Part shown: positions 22,631 to 34,490 of the stretch, piece by piece
Layout of the letters: every line of letters begins with the position of its first letter
Numbering within the stretch: position 1 is the stretch's first letter
Origin: Bimastos eiseni
Taxonomy: Eukaryota; Annelida; Clitellata; Crassiclitellata; Lumbricidae
DNA: 64,000 nt
Assembly (NCBI GenBank): GCA_959347315.1
Contig: OY365806.1
Coordinates: 34,939,526 to 35,003,525, forward strand
Direction: 5' to 3'
Made by a program: the position numbers and the translations under genes
Notes under the pieces: generated by a model
Told to the model about the DNA's origin: nothing
What the model saw: only the letters and a program-made list of their open reading frames with translations
Database searches by the model: none

Positions 22631-24199
22631 ATGTACTAGCCCATTATGATGCAATGAAAAAATATACCTAGGCAACAAAGTGCTACATAAAACTTGCAGT
22701 TTGTTGGCTAGCACAGCAATGAAACCAATAGTTTATGTAAAGAGCTTATTTTCACCCAACTTTTGCTATTTGCCCTCTGAAAATATTTCTTGCGTAATAA
22801 CTCTGACATTGTGGCTGCTTTTTAGGCACGGATACCTCGGCAAACGTATTTAAGTTAGAGTAGTTTTAGCCAGCGTCGAAAAACTATAAACAGAAGCAAC
22901 ATGGCAAAAGAAACTATCTGTAGGCCTAATTGGGATTAGTCACTCTGACTGTTTGGGGAGAGATGTATTGGGCGGAAGCTAATTGTAACTAGGCCTATGA
23001 CCTTCAATAGTAGGCCTAGATGATCCGAACCGGTGAGTTGAAAGGATTCCTTTGCCCCGCATCCAAAGAGCAAACTAAAAATTGAGAGTTGCAATTGAAA
23101 AAAAATTGGTTTGCCTCAAAATGAGTTGCTCTCTAGAAATTATGCATTGGAATTGAAGCCAAACACCGATTACTTACCGTCTAATTTTTCATCAATTACT
23201 AACTATACATATAACAGAAAAGTACAACTTCCCTGTTATTCGACCTCTGGTGGCAAAGGTAAAGGCCTATAGGCTTGAGGCCGCTGAATTACTATTTGGC
23301 CGCTAGAGGCGGTTCCTTTGTGTTGAGTGCGGTGCCATCAATCGTAGAAATGCAGAGAATCGCCTAATTCCGAATTCGTTTTGAAAATATAGCGAATTTT
23401 AGTTGACAAAGAGAATTATGCCATTTTCTTGATATGAGCGCAGATTCTTGACCTTGCTGTTTGTGTACGGTGAAGACTGCTTTCGAGTTGAACCTCATAA
23501 CGTGACCTAAGAGGTCAGAGGTTATAGTCGGCGTGCTTTCATTTATTAATCGAGAATTTGTCATCCTTTCAGTCGTGAAACAGCCTGAAGGATTAATATC
23601 TGAGACCAGCAGATATATTCGTGGTGTTAAACTCCAGGCAGTGCTCACACAGGTTTGAAATAAGACTGTCTATAGCATCAATCTGGTAAATTATGGCATA
23701 CTTCACGTTAACGCTGTTATAGGCCCTTATGCCTAGGCCTGTATTTTCGCTGATGGAGAACTCAGCAAGGCGGGAGACTTACATGTTTGCTATCATCATC
23801 GTCTCTAGTGGCGTCGCTGTCATCATTGAGGCGCAGAGGCGCGTGCCTCCCCTGGAAATTTTCTCATGTTTAGGCCTATATTATATATAATATATGCATC
23901 ATATATAGATATATATGTATATGATTTGGCATATATATATATATATATAATTGATTTTTACGACCTCTGGTCCGCTACATTGAATCTTTAGTCTTTCAAA
24001 GCCTTGGGCGTCCTAATGGAAATCCGCCAACAGAGGTTGCTGCTTTCAAGACGTATCAAGTCTGCTGGCAACGTCGTCGTAATAATATGGCATTCCTTTC
24101 GGAACTCAAACGAATTTCATCGAAAGATTCTGTTAGTACGAGTTCGTTACATTCTGCGTTTCGAAAGACTGATAACGATGACGATTATTATTATGACTG

Positions 24200-24560
24200 T
24201 TACTACTACTTCCACTTCCACTATACCTCCGCTACTTCCGCTACTACTTCCATTACTGCTACTACTTCCACTACCTTCACTACTCCACCCACTACTTCCC
24301 CTACCACTGCTAATACTACTACTACTACTACTTCCACCTATCACCACCACTACTACTACTAATACTTCCACCACTACTACTACTTCTTCCCCTTCCCCTA
24401 CTACTACTGCTACTACTACTTCCCCTTCTCCACCTACTACTACTACTATATATACTACTTCCCATACTTCCACCACTTCTACTACTACTACTACTAAAAA
24501 TAATAATAATAATAATAATAATAACAACAACATCAATAATAATACCTGTAACAACAATCT
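24200..24560. repeat. (ACT)n-type mosaic microsatellite followed by (AAT)n
   Basis: Runs of ACT/TAC mixed with TTCC and CTCCACCT interruptions, then (AAT)n from about 24495. The long open frames here are simple-sequence artefacts. Confidence 0.93.
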
Positions 24561-24594
24561 ATATAATTACCTAAATTATATAGAAATTGTAATT

Positions 24595-24738
24595 TGAGCA
24601 AGTCCATCGCGCACAATTGCTCTGCAGTACAACTGCAATTGCGCCGTCGAGGCGTGTGTGTGCACTTCTGAGCAAAAAATGTTTGAAGAAGGGTGGTATC
24701 AAATTTCGGTAATAAATAGATAAAATAAATAAATAAAT
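24595..24738 (+). mobile_element. tRNA-derived SINE, copy 2 (5'-truncated, tail type B)
   Basis: Starts at GAGCAAGTCC inside the body, so the tRNA head is missing. Continues through GCGCCGTCGAGGCGTGTGTG to the tail TTTGAAGAAGGGTGG, ATCAAATTTCGGTAATAAA and (ATAA)n. 5' truncation is normal for LINE-mobilised copies. Confidence 0.85.
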
Positions 24739-24749
24739 CACGTGTCTAC

Positions 24750-24769
24750 GTCTGTCTGTCAGTCTGTCA

Positions 24770-24801
<32 letters not shown>

Positions 24802-24805
24802 GATC
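24750..24805. repeat. (CTGT)n microsatellite
   Basis: About a dozen CTGT units with CAGT variants, immediately after the SINE copy. Confidence 0.95.
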
Positions 24806-25604
24806 AAGGAGCGTTGTTAGAATTAAATACATCGTGTAATGTAAGTATATTTGCAGTTATTAAAGTTAAGTGGAATCTTAACGGGTAATACGTATTTTTG
24901 GCGTATTTTAGCATTGACCGCGGCGAACTTGCAGTAGGCCTATGTTTATGTGACGCACAATTATTCGCCTTGACCGTTTCGTTAAATTCGTCCAAGTGTC
25001 TTTAGTATGCCAGAATTAAAGCCAAAATTACGGAAGCATATATATATATATATATATATAATATATATATAATATATATATCCTAAAGCGTCATAGAAAC
25101 AATAATTGTCTTTTCATCCATAATAAATTATGCCACTCCATTAAACCTAACTGTATTATGTTATCTACCGACAGACAGACATGTTCAAGATAACCACTTC
25201 AGGCCATCACACATCGATATCTCATCAGATTAAGTGAAAAAGCTCAAGAACTTCGTCACCAGACGAAAATGTCCACACAGTTTCTGGCCACAAGTCGGTG
25301 TCTCCTAACATGAGACATTTCGATCTAACTGTGAGAATGGCAATATCAAAGAGCACTCATAATACCTCATTGTATTATGTAAACCAGCGATTTTCTATCA
25401 ACCAATCATTGCCGCGCAATCGATTGAACATATTCGGGATATGCACAACAACGGAGTAGGTTTCGCTGGTGAGCAACTGGAATCATGGTATTTACGTTGC
25501 ACTTTTCGAAGCATCACTCGTGATCCTTTGACGCCACATCCTTTTATAGGCTGATGGGCCTTGGTCGTTCTGTGGCTTTGGGGGGCATTCATGGTCGTGA
25601 TTCC

Positions 25605-25910
25605 TACTGGTCGCTGTACCCTTGACATCTGTCTTAGCAGTCTTGGTCGCATCCAAGACGTTGGTCGCTTGCACCCTCGGTGTTGACCTTAGCCATTGTA
25701 GCATTGCACGTTCTTGTGCAGCTCAGACGTTGGTCGCTTGCACCGACATGGAGTTCATCCTTCGTCTTGGTCGCACGACCTCCTGGTGTACACCCCTAAC
25801 CTCGGTCGCTTGAATCCTTGGTTTGCACCATTGGCTTTAGCTGCTGCACCCTTTCATGTGCGGCTCAAGCCTCGGTCACTGCAACCTTGAAGTTCACACT
25901 TAGTTTGGGT
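25605..25910. repeat. Degenerate minisatellite, period about 70 bases
   Basis: The motif (G/C)(A/T)(C/T)(G/T)TTGGTCGCTTGCACC and variants recur near 25658, 25727, 25799 and 25868, with weaker earlier copies. Unit spacing is about 69-72 bases. Open frames across it reflect the repeat rather than a gene. Confidence 0.65.
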
Positions 25911-25914
25911 CACC

Positions 25915-26029
25915 ACCAACAGCAAAAGCAACAGCAACACCAGCAGCAACAACAGCAGTAGCAACAACAACAGCAGCAATAGAAACAATAACAACGACGA
26001 CGACAACAACAAGCAGAGCAACAACGACA

Positions 26030-26103
<74 letters not shown>

Positions 26104-26113
26104 AATAATAATA
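25915..26113. repeat. CAA/CAG-rich tract and (AAT)n(ATT)n palindrome
   Basis: A CAA/CAG/CGA mixed tract (25920-26030) runs into (AAT)n and then directly into (ATT)n, which makes a perfect-looking foldback of about 70 bases. It abuts the 3' tail of the SINE to the right, so the ATT run probably grew from that tail. Confidence 0.9.
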
Positions 26114-26345
26114 ATTTGAAATTTGACACACCGTTTTTTCCAACTTCTTTTAGCTAAGAAGTGCACACGCCTCGACGGCGCAATTGCAGTTGTACTGCAA
26201 AGCAATTGTGCGCAAAGGACTTGCTCAAGGTCCCTACACAGCGGCGCCTCGGACGAGGGTCGAATCCGCTCAATCAACGCGCACCGAGTGTTACGGGCTG
26301 ACCGCTCTAACCGACCAACCACCGTGCCACAGCGTCTATCATACA
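26112..26345 (-). mobile_element. tRNA-derived SINE, copy 3 (full length, tail type B)
   Basis: Read from the complement: GTTAGAGCGGTCAGCCCGTA (A-box region), then a B-box-like GATTCGACCCTCG, CCTTGAGCAAGTCC, GCGCCGTCGAGGCGTGTG, and the tail with AAGAAGTTGG ending in ATTATTATT. Same family as the copies at 10.1, 24.6 and 58.7 kb. Confidence 0.88.
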
Positions 26346-26489
26346 ATGTCACAGCGCTAAAGCGTTTATAGGGACTTTCGTCGTTCAGGAGATCGATTAA
26401 TAAGGCCATTCAAGACAACCAGCATATTAGGTTAGTTTTATAGTCCCTGAAGGATCATAAGTACCTAGAAAAATAAATAAGAAAACAAT

Positions 26490-26583
26490 AATAATAATAA
26501 TAATAATAATAATAGCAGTGGGAAGTAGTGGTGGTAGTGGGGGGAAGTAGTAGTAGGTGGAGTAGGGGAAGTAGTAGTACTAG
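26490..26583. repeat. (AAT)n then (AGT)n-type mosaic microsatellite
   Basis: Contains the TAGGTGGAGTAGGGGAAGT interruption shared with other AGT arrays in the window. It is interrupted at its right end by the transposon at 26584. Confidence 0.85.
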
Positions 26584-26826
26584 CAGAGGTGTAACAAGCC
26601 CCCCAGTTTTAGTGCTCAGTGCCCCCCATGTGCCCCCAAATCGGTTCTTTTTTATGTTTGTCCAATGGCTTTTTAAGATTACTTTTGTTAAGATAATTTG
26701 TGCGCCCATATATTAAATTTTGGGAAGGGCAAAATTCAATAAGTGGGAGGGTAAAAAATTTGTGGCGCTTCGCGCAGTATTTTTTCAATTATGCCTCCCA
26801 CCTTTCAAAACCTTGTTACACCTCTG
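26584..26826. mobile_element. Non-autonomous hAT-like element (MITE), copy 1
   Basis: Perfect 15-bp terminal inverted repeats, CAGAGGTGTAACAAG and CTTGTTACACCTCTG, bound 243 bases without a gene. Flanking 8-mers AGTACTAG and AGAAGTAG match at six of eight positions within a microsatellite. A related copy lies inverted at 48129. The CAG-G-GTG ends and 8-base duplication are hAT traits. Confidence 0.88.
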
Positions 26827-26943
26827 AGAAGTAGTAGTAGCAGGGCGAGTAGTGGGAATTAGTGGTAGGTGGAGTGGGAAAAAGTAGCAGTAGTAGTAGA
26901 GGAAGTAATGAAAGTAGTAGGGAAAGGGGTGTTGGACGTAGTG

Positions 26944-26983
<40 letters not shown>

Positions 26984-27005
26984 GGAAAGTAGTAGTAGTA
27001 TTATA
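26827..27005. repeat. (AGT)n mosaic microsatellite
   Basis: Right part of the array that the MITE interrupts; carries TAGGTGGAGTGGG and GGGAAAGTAG interruptions and ends in about 12 pure AGT units. Confidence 0.92.
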
Positions 27006-27059
27006 AATTTATTTACCCGTAAACCATCGAACAGACTCATGCAGACTCATTAGTTTTTT

Positions 27060-27840
27060 AGTTGACAGTTTCAATTATTTTAAACGTAAGAGTCAATCAG
27101 TCGACTGTCTCCCAATTATTCCAATCTGATCCTGAGGCGCCCAGAACTGACATAGAGTTTCCAACTTGGAGGGTGAAGGACTGACGCTGAAGGAGATGTC
27201 TGGTTTCACGCTGGTCATGACCTGTTGCTGCTGATATCTTGCCCCCTAGTTTAATGACAAATCTCAGTGACTCTGTGTGCCAGCTTCATGTGCTTTCGAC
27301 GGCAACAGGGATAAAGTGATGTGACTGGGATATTGCTACATATTTACATTGCTTGTCATGATCAGCTTTATCGGCTGCGGCGCCAGCGTTTTGCGACGCT
27401 AGAATAGATGCTCATATAAGCTGAAAGAGTATCAGGCACCGAAACCTCCCACGTCAGACAACGACCTATTGACCAGGGTATAATGGTGGCCCGTCAGATT
27501 TGCCGTCAGATCGGGAGAGTCAGTTGGGTTCTTCGATGGCCGGGATAGTTGCTCTGGTAAAAGCTCGCCAGATCACGTCGATGTCAATCATGCCATGCCT
27601 TTGTTGTCTACCCGCTCCTTTGACACAAGAGAATCCGTGATGGCCATTGGACACTACAGTGACGCCGCATTTACATATGAATCAGCGCGATGTCCCATTC
27701 CCTTTGCACGTGAACCTTCTGTTCGATGGGATGAGGTGCATTCTATCTCGATAGCCACGAACTGGAAGCCTCTTCTACCAGTGGATCAGTGTGACTGATA
27801 CAGCGACATCGTGTAGCAGTCGGTCTTGAAGGCTTCGTAT
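27060..27840. other. Unique-looking stretch without a recognised gene
   Basis: A 67-codon open frame (27595-27798) is the longest, with no domain I know. No repeats or transposon ends were found. Confidence 0.35.
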
Positions 27841-27867
27841 GCCTGCGGCTGGTGTTATTATATTATT

Positions 27868-27881
27868 ATTGATATTATTAT

Positions 27882-27934
<53 letters not shown>

Positions 27935-27937
27935 CAC

Positions 27938-28015
<78 letters not shown>

Positions 28016-28075
28016 CACCTACTACTACTACTACTACTACTACTCCATCTACTACTACTACTACTACTGCCACCA
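27868..28075. repeat. (ACT)n microsatellite with CTCCACCT interruptions
   Basis: About 200 bases of ACT units interrupted by CTCCACCTACT near 27930 and 28010 and by CTCCATCTACT near 28040. Polythreonine/polyleucine frames here are artefacts. Confidence 0.95.
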
Positions 28076-28599
28076 CAAACAACACGCCTTCATCCCTACT
28101 ACTTTATTTATTTACTAATTTATTTAATGCTTAATTAATTGGTAAGCTGGTGAAAACAAACAAGTAACAGACACGCAATTAGTGTCTTCAAAAAATGCGT
28201 AAATTAAAGTGAATTCGCGGATGCGTCTGATTGAAATTAAACGATTGCAAAACTTGTCCTCTTCGTTTCACCTTTGCAGTTATACAGTAAGTTGGGACTG
28301 TGTGCCGTCTTGACCTTCGATAAATCCATCACTGCATCGATGTGCCAAGCAATTTGTCAGTAATTCTCTTGGAAAGTCCTCTCTTCCTTGGTCCACTCTG
28401 TGTTGGAAAACACAGCGCCATCAATCATGCTATGTCTCCTAATAAATTTACATAATAACCAAATAACCAAACATTTATATATATTTGTTACTTATCATCG
28501 TATGTATGATATATTCACAACTAAATTGAAAGTGTTTCTGTGTTCTAAGGATTATCCTGTCTGCTGACTTTCGTTTTAGGTTGTACGGCGCCCTTGTAG

Positions 28600-28658
28600 T
28601 GGTTAGAGCCGCGTTTACGGCGCCTTATAAATTGGCGTTATTATTTTTATTATTATTA

Positions 28659-28701
<43 letters not shown>

Positions 28702-28705
28702 CGCC
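28600..28705 (+). repeat. GCGCCTTATAAATT tail with (ATT)n
   Basis: A SINE/LINE-like end motif is followed by about 60 bases of ATT. This suggests a 3' tail of a retroposon whose body is no longer recognisable. Confidence 0.6.
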
Positions 28706-29069
28706 AGAGATTTTCCACTCAAAACTGAAAAACATTGTCAGAAATCTTATCACTAATCCTCCTCTTTACCCTTCCTTCCTCCCTATTTCAACTCCAAACA
28801 CCGTCTGTCTGTCTGTCTGACTCTCCGAATTTTGACCATCTGCCAATCGATTTTGTATTTGATTAAGCACATGTGAATAAGTTGGTTCCCGCGAGTTTGC
28901 TTTCGTGGGCGCTGTAGAAATGTTGAGATTACGATTACCATAACCATAACCAATCATTTTATTGACGGTATAATGTGTATGTGTGTGTGCTTGTGTTCAT
29001 GCTGAACGCTGTCCTTGTCCACGGATTGATCAGATATAGACGCTATAGTAAAGAGAATGGTATCCTATG

Positions 29070-29230
29070 CAGAGGCGTCCACATAGGGGGGTCCGCAGGC
29101 AAATGCCTCCATTTTCAGGTAGGTGAAGATAATTTTTTAGTCTTAGGGAGGAATATTTTGCCTTCCTAACACTGGGGACCGGGGGTTTGCCTCCATCACT
29201 CAGAAGGGGGGGGGGAAATTGACGCCAACG
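29070..29230. mobile_element. Short non-autonomous hAT-like element with exact 8-bp duplication
   Basis: Flanked by ATCCTATG at 29062-29069 and 29231-29238, an exact 8-base direct repeat. The ends CAGAGGCGTC and GACGCCAACG are imperfect inverted repeats (right end mutated). The 161 bases include poly-G runs but no coding sequence. Confidence 0.82.
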
Positions 29231-29579
29231 ATCCTATGCACAATCCCGCTTTTCCAATGGAATGCTGACTGAGCTTCGAGCGATTAATATAGACATCGCG
29301 TCTTGTAACGCTATATTTTCGTCGTATAAAAGAAGCCGCGCTTTGCTGATACTGAAGAAAGAACTGTTTACCCACTAGAGCACGTACACGACGTTTGCCA
29401 TACGCTGATTGCCTGCCTATCTGGGCTGGTGATCCCGGAACGCTCGTTTAAGCGAAAGCCTTTTTACGGAGCCGTGTTGCAACGAGTTCTACTTGCTTCC
29501 GTTCCAAGCGTTTAAAAACGACAACTGCTTCCGATTGCTAAGGCACGTTCGAGGCCTTGAAAATATGAGTTAATAGCTG

Positions 29580-29725
29580 TATTTGAACCCGTCATATATA
29601 TATACATAAATATTTATATAAATTTATATTTTATATATATGTAATTTATATTTGATATATAGATGTATATATATAATTTATATTTTATGTATATATAAAT
29701 TTATATTATATATAAATATACACGT
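29580..29725. repeat. AT-rich TATA/TTTA simple repeat
   Basis: Alternating TATATA, TTTATA and AATTTATA blocks. Confidence 0.85.
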
Positions 29726-29924
29726 AAGAGTCCGGCCCAAATGTCTCAGAGTTGCATCCTCAGATAATTCACACGATTGTAATAAATCCTTTGACCTTTT
29801 TTTTATTTAAAATTCATGAAAAATATTTCCATACAACAGCTTGACGTCATCACCAAGCCCTTCTCATAGTATTGCTGTCTGCCAGTCTAATAGGATCAGA
29901 ACTTACTAAGCATCATACTGTTGT

Positions 29925-30490
29925 CGTAGTAGTAGCAGCAGCAGCAACAACAGCATCAGTGGCAGCAGCCGTGGGGTAACAATGGCGGTGGAAGCAAGAG
30001 AAGAAGGAGGAAGGGGAGGAGGATAAAAGGATAGGAAGAACAGGAAGAGGAGTAGGACGGAAGCTTGAGGAGGGGTAAATGGAGGAAAGGAGGGAAAGAA
30101 GAGGCAGCAGAAGGGGTGAGAGCAGAAGGAGAAGCAGGAGGAAGATGAGGAAATCGGAGGCAGGAGGAGGGGAAAGAGGAGTAGGGGAGTAGGAAGCAGA
30201 GGAGGAGGAAGAAAAGGAAGAAGAGGCAGAAGAGGAGTATAGAACTTGAGGACGAGAGGAAGAAGAGAAGTAGGAAGAGTAGGATAAGAAGAAGGATGAG
30301 GGAAGGGGAGAGACAGCAGACGGGCAGAAGCAAAAGAAAAAGCTGGAGGATGAAGATGAAGAGGAGGATGAAGTTGAGGACGAAATTGAGGAGGAAGAAG
30401 AGGAAGAGTAAGAATGAGGGAAAGAGCTGTAGGAGCAGCAGGAGGAGGAAGAGATGAAAGAGGAAAATGTAAAGGAGGATCAGCAGGAGG
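29925..30490. repeat. Polypurine tract (GGA/GAA/GCA-rich)
   Basis: Over 500 bases almost wholly purine on the plus strand (GAGGAGGAAGAAGAGG style), starting with a GCA/GTA-rich lead. The two long minus-strand frames are pyrimidine-strand artefacts. Confidence 0.92.
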
Positions 30491-30689
30491 AGTAGCATGC
30501 AAAGGTGGTGGAATGAATGAGAAAAACAGTGATTAACCTGCATAGAAATAGGAAGGTAAGCATTACATGCAGGTATATAGTACTTGGATTTCGAATGTGC
30601 CAGTTTGTCCATAATAGTTATTATAAATAACAGGTTTTGATGATGCGAGATTCACCTATATATTTAACGGTAACAGTGTAACCCTAAAA

Positions 30690-30860
30690 TTTTACGTTGA
30701 CACGGGTAATACCGGGTGTATACCCGTACCCGTGATTAGTCTACCCGTACCCGAACGATCCGTAAAATACGTACCCGTACCCTATCCGAACCCGCGAGTA
30801 CGGATCGAGTACGGGTTACCCGCGTGTAGGGTAGGCCTATACCCGCAAAGCCCTAGTGCA
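30690..30860. repeat. ACCCGTACCCG / CGGGTACGGGT inverted repeat island
   Basis: Left half has GACACGGGTAATACCGGGT and repeated TACCCGTACCC. Right half has GAGTACGGGTTACCCGCGTG and GGGTA. The motifs occur in both orientations, as at subterminal regions of some DNA transposons. No target duplication could be fixed. Confidence 0.55.
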
Positions 30861-33460
30861 TAACGTGCAAACTGCTCGTTCATTTATTTTGTGCCACTCC
30901 AAAAACAGAATTAGAGGCGCTCTCTGCCTGGGTCCAAACTCTGGTAAAAATTGTCTGTAACCACTGGACAATTGTCAGTTAGCAAACATTTCTCAGATAA
31001 CCATAAGAATTGGCTGCGCACAGTTGCTGTAGCAACCAACAGCCCAGCCAACAGATTACGCACTATAAATCACAGATGACGGAAAGTTCGCAGTTCCTAA
31101 ACACGCAGAATCGAGAATGAGGAACAATCGGAGGCAATGGCTCACGGCTGTCTCATCGTCCAGAGGTCCCTCGTAGATGGTTGCGCTATATGGGAAAGCT
31201 CTCAAATCACCAAACAAACACGACATTACACGCAAATATCCGCGGCAGCTTAGTTGGGAACATTCCGTGACTAATGACTGAGTTTAGCATTCTCATACAT
31301 ACCTGCACAGTGCATACACAGGCCTACATAATGATGCATTCCTGCATTATATGCAAACACTAAAGTTCCTTAGTGAATAAATATAGTCAATATCTAACCA
31401 TAAAGCGGGATTTCTTTCTTTTGGCTCAAGGTAAAGCTCACGAATGGAACGCTCTGCCTCTGGCGAGATGAAATTTTACAAACGCGTTCTAATATGCGAA
31501 TTTCTAGGTGAAAATATAAATCTTCAGCAACCAATTTACTATAAATTCCGATATCTGGACTTTCTACTTTCGAATTGTATAACTCGATACAGCAACAGCC
31601 GCCATTTGTATTGGCATCATCTTAAAGTTGTATCATAAATTGGAATCTTGAACAATCTTCTTCCACTAACGAACTGACTAAACAATGGCTACACGGAAAA
31701 ATGACCTGCTTGAGGATTGTTAGCAAATCCGCTTTGCTTTAAGAAAAACATGTTCATTATTTGATCGATCGTTCGTTCATTTTATATATAAAAATATTGA
31801 CACGATTCTGTATGCATCAAGTGATATGGGGTATACATATAGTTGCGCCAGAAGCCTTTCTCCATCCATCCAGTGTCTACGTTGTGACTTCTTACCAGAA
31901 CGCCTCAGCTGACACTCGAGAAACTGGCAAGCAGCTACAATAAGATATATCAAATGCAACGGCGACACTCTTTCACCGACATCGAATGGATTGCCTTTTT
32001 CGCATGAAGCTTTCAGACCTGTTGGATGATGTGTCGGCAAGTTCATCTGGACTGCAGTTGTTGCCTCTTGCCAAAACAAAATGCTTGTCCTGGAGCACTA
32101 AATTTACTTAGCCTGATATCAAACTTCATCAAAGCTTTTAATTGTCGTTCAGTGTTCTACATTACTGTCAAAGAGCATTTGTTACAGCAGGCCTATATAC
32201 TGGTTGTGTTATTGCTTGTGTTCATCTATGCATAAGTATTCAAACCCTTTTTCTTGTATTCGCACGGAAAGTGTCAAATAATGATTGCTCATAAAAGGTT
32301 GTTTAGACATCCACATGTTTACCACAAATTACCAGAAAAACCTTTGATCAGTTAATCTCGGCGTAAATGTAGGCTAGCACTGATTGGAGATGGAGAATTC
32401 AGACCCACCATTGATTACGACAAACAATGTGCATATTATGAAAGTTTACGTTGCTTTAAACTTATTAAAATGTTCTCATAAATTACTCGCCATTTACTCT
32501 AGCTTCTTATTGGGCAAATTAAGGAAATATAACGTGGATTTATGCATTTAAAAAAATTAAATGTAAGTTGCGATTGAGTGCAACTCCGTATACGCAGTTA
32601 GCAGCGTGAACATGTTTACAACGACACTGTATTACTCCGCATTTTAGATTATCTAATTGAAAGTCATTAATAACATCTATGTATGCACACACAACATTTC
32701 TTGCACACACTATCTCAAATAAATTAGAGGAAACATTGATGGCATCCATGTCACACCGAGTCGATCCGACATCGTAGGCCTAAATGTAGCAGCGCAAGAT
32801 GGGAGGTTAAAATATCAGTGCGCTGAATGACTAATGGCTATAGGCTATTTCCGAAGAATCTCAGACCAGCGTTCTATAGCGCCGTGTTGCTTCTAAAGTT
32901 TTGATGTCATTTAGGCTATCATAGAACTTCTTTCCCTGGTTAGACGGCATATAATTTTCTTCAACAGTGATGTAGATTCAAGCTTTAGCTCATCTAAAAT
33001 ACTACCATAATATATGCCACTAGTGACCTATGCAACCGTCGAGACTATAAATATCAGGCAGACGTTGTTGCAGAAACTAGTTTGCATTTATCACAGACCT
33101 ATTATAGCGAGCGCCATGTAAATAATCACCCTTTGCCCAACGCAGAGGCGGTCGGCCATTGCAGCAACAGTGGGGGAGCCAATAAAAATTGCCGTGCGAG
33201 TGGTAAATTGACTTCAGGTGTGAATTGCCATTGTTTCTGCTAATAGATGTCAAACGCGGGTTAAATAGCATGGAGTACGGTAGGACTAAGAGATATTTCC
33301 ACGACATACGACATGATCCCACATGTAGCCTATGCAAGCTCCGTTATGTGTACATGCAGTATGCAGCCAACCTGAGTTTCGTATCATATACCGTGTCGTA
33401 TCATGTCAACCAAGCGAAGATTCCTGGAGGGAGAAGGAGATGGGTGTGGGGTGTGGAAGG
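30861..33460. other. Stretch without recognised genes
   Basis: Mostly unique AT-rich sequence with short open frames on both strands, three TAGGCCTA-like octamers and no splice-supported coding sequence. Confidence 0.35.
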
Positions 33461-33472
33461 TCACGGAATAAC

Positions 33473-33960
33473 TGACTATGCATGGGCTATATGATAGTCA
33501 GTCTGGCTTCAGACGTGGAAGAGGCTCAATGGATGACAGGTGCAGGAGAGGATATTGGAAGTAAAAAACACAAGATACTATTATCCGTTACTCCATGCAT
33601 GGATCAGAAACATAGACAGTGAGACCGACGATGAAACGAGAAAGGTTATTAGATAGAACGGAAATTAAAATGCTGAGATGACTCGTACGAGTCTCGCTAA
33701 TGAACAAGAAAAGGCGCCAATTCATCAGAAAGACAATGCGAGTGGTGAACAGGGTAGGACGTATCAGAACGAGACCACGTGATGAGAAGAGAGGAAGAAA
33801 ACTGCCTTTAAATAATTAGGAGAGCAGATATCACAGGACGCCGCTGTCTGGGGCGTCTGAAGAAGGGATGGGGAGAAGATGGGATGGTGAGAAAAAGGAA
33901 TGGGGAGAAGAAGGGATGGGAAGAAGAAGGAATGGGGAGTTAGGCCTATGATACAGCAGG
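33473..33960 (+). mobile_element. Degenerate LINE fragment (reverse transcriptase and C-terminal part)
   Basis: One frame gives DSQSGFRRGRGSMDD, matching the Q-GFR-GRS--D motif of reverse transcriptases. After a break, GSET(stop)TVRPTMKRERL and TEIKMLR resemble the YGSETW...ML region of LINE proteins. In-frame stops and a deletion between the parts show decay. A 19-base piece near 33640 recurs at 42573. Confidence 0.65.
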
Positions 33961-34091
33961 AACTTGAAGAAATAAGACACTGGTTACGGAATCAAAGGGA
34001 GAAGAGGGATGCGTGTGACGGACCCCTTCTTTGGTAGGGATTAATTTCAGCCAGAAGGTGGTTGGAGATGTCTTGGGAGAATGGCGGTGGA

Positions 34092-34490
34092 CAGTGGCGT
34101 CGCTAGGATCAGAGGTCGGAGGAGGCTGATTGCATATGATTGATGGTAGTCTACTATATCTCCTTCCTAACCCCCAATATTTTTCTAAAAATAACATTGT
34201 AACAAGAATCATTTGTTGCTTTATATGCCATGATAATCATGCTCAAGCACTACTATTCAAAGCCGGAAGTCCCGGCTAGATTATAGACACAATAGACTAA
34301 TATAAGTCTATGCAACGAATATCACGCGAGAAACTCCTGCCAATGATTACATCAAGATGTCAGCAGTCTCTGCGGTAACGCTGTTGAAGTCGGGACGCTC
34401 AAGTCATATTTCAATGGAAAAACATTTCCATAATAAAAAATACTCATGAGACGCACGTGTCTCTGCAACTCAATGGCAGCGACGCCCCTG
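34092..34490. mobile_element. Non-autonomous hAT-like element with exact 8-bp duplication
   Basis: Exact flanking duplication GCGGTGGA at 34084-34091 and 34491-34498. The termini CAGTGGCGTCGCT and (complement of the right end) CAGGGGCGTCGCT are inverted repeats of hAT type. The 399 bases hold no open frame. It sits about 700 bases upstream of the YJEFN3-like start codon. Confidence 0.92.

Noticed and set aside
23364..23648. 94-codon minus-strand frame (HVMRFNSKAVFTVHKQQGQE)
   Set aside because: Protein-like stretch, but no family recognised, no splice partners and no repeat context to support a gene.
24004..24597. 197-codon plus-strand open frame
   Set aside because: Made of ACT/TTCC/AAT simple repeats; Thr/Pro/Leu/Asn runs in every frame show it is a microsatellite artefact.
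25398..25813. Basic frames on both strands
   Set aside because: Explained by the degenerate 70-base minisatellite at 25605-25910.
27826..28138. Poly-Thr, poly-Leu and poly-Val frames
   Set aside because: All derive from one (ACT)n array read in different frames.
29906..30612. 198- and 218-codon minus-strand frames
   Set aside because: Polypyrimidine strand of a purine tract, only Leu/Pro/Ser/Phe; no domain and no splice sites.
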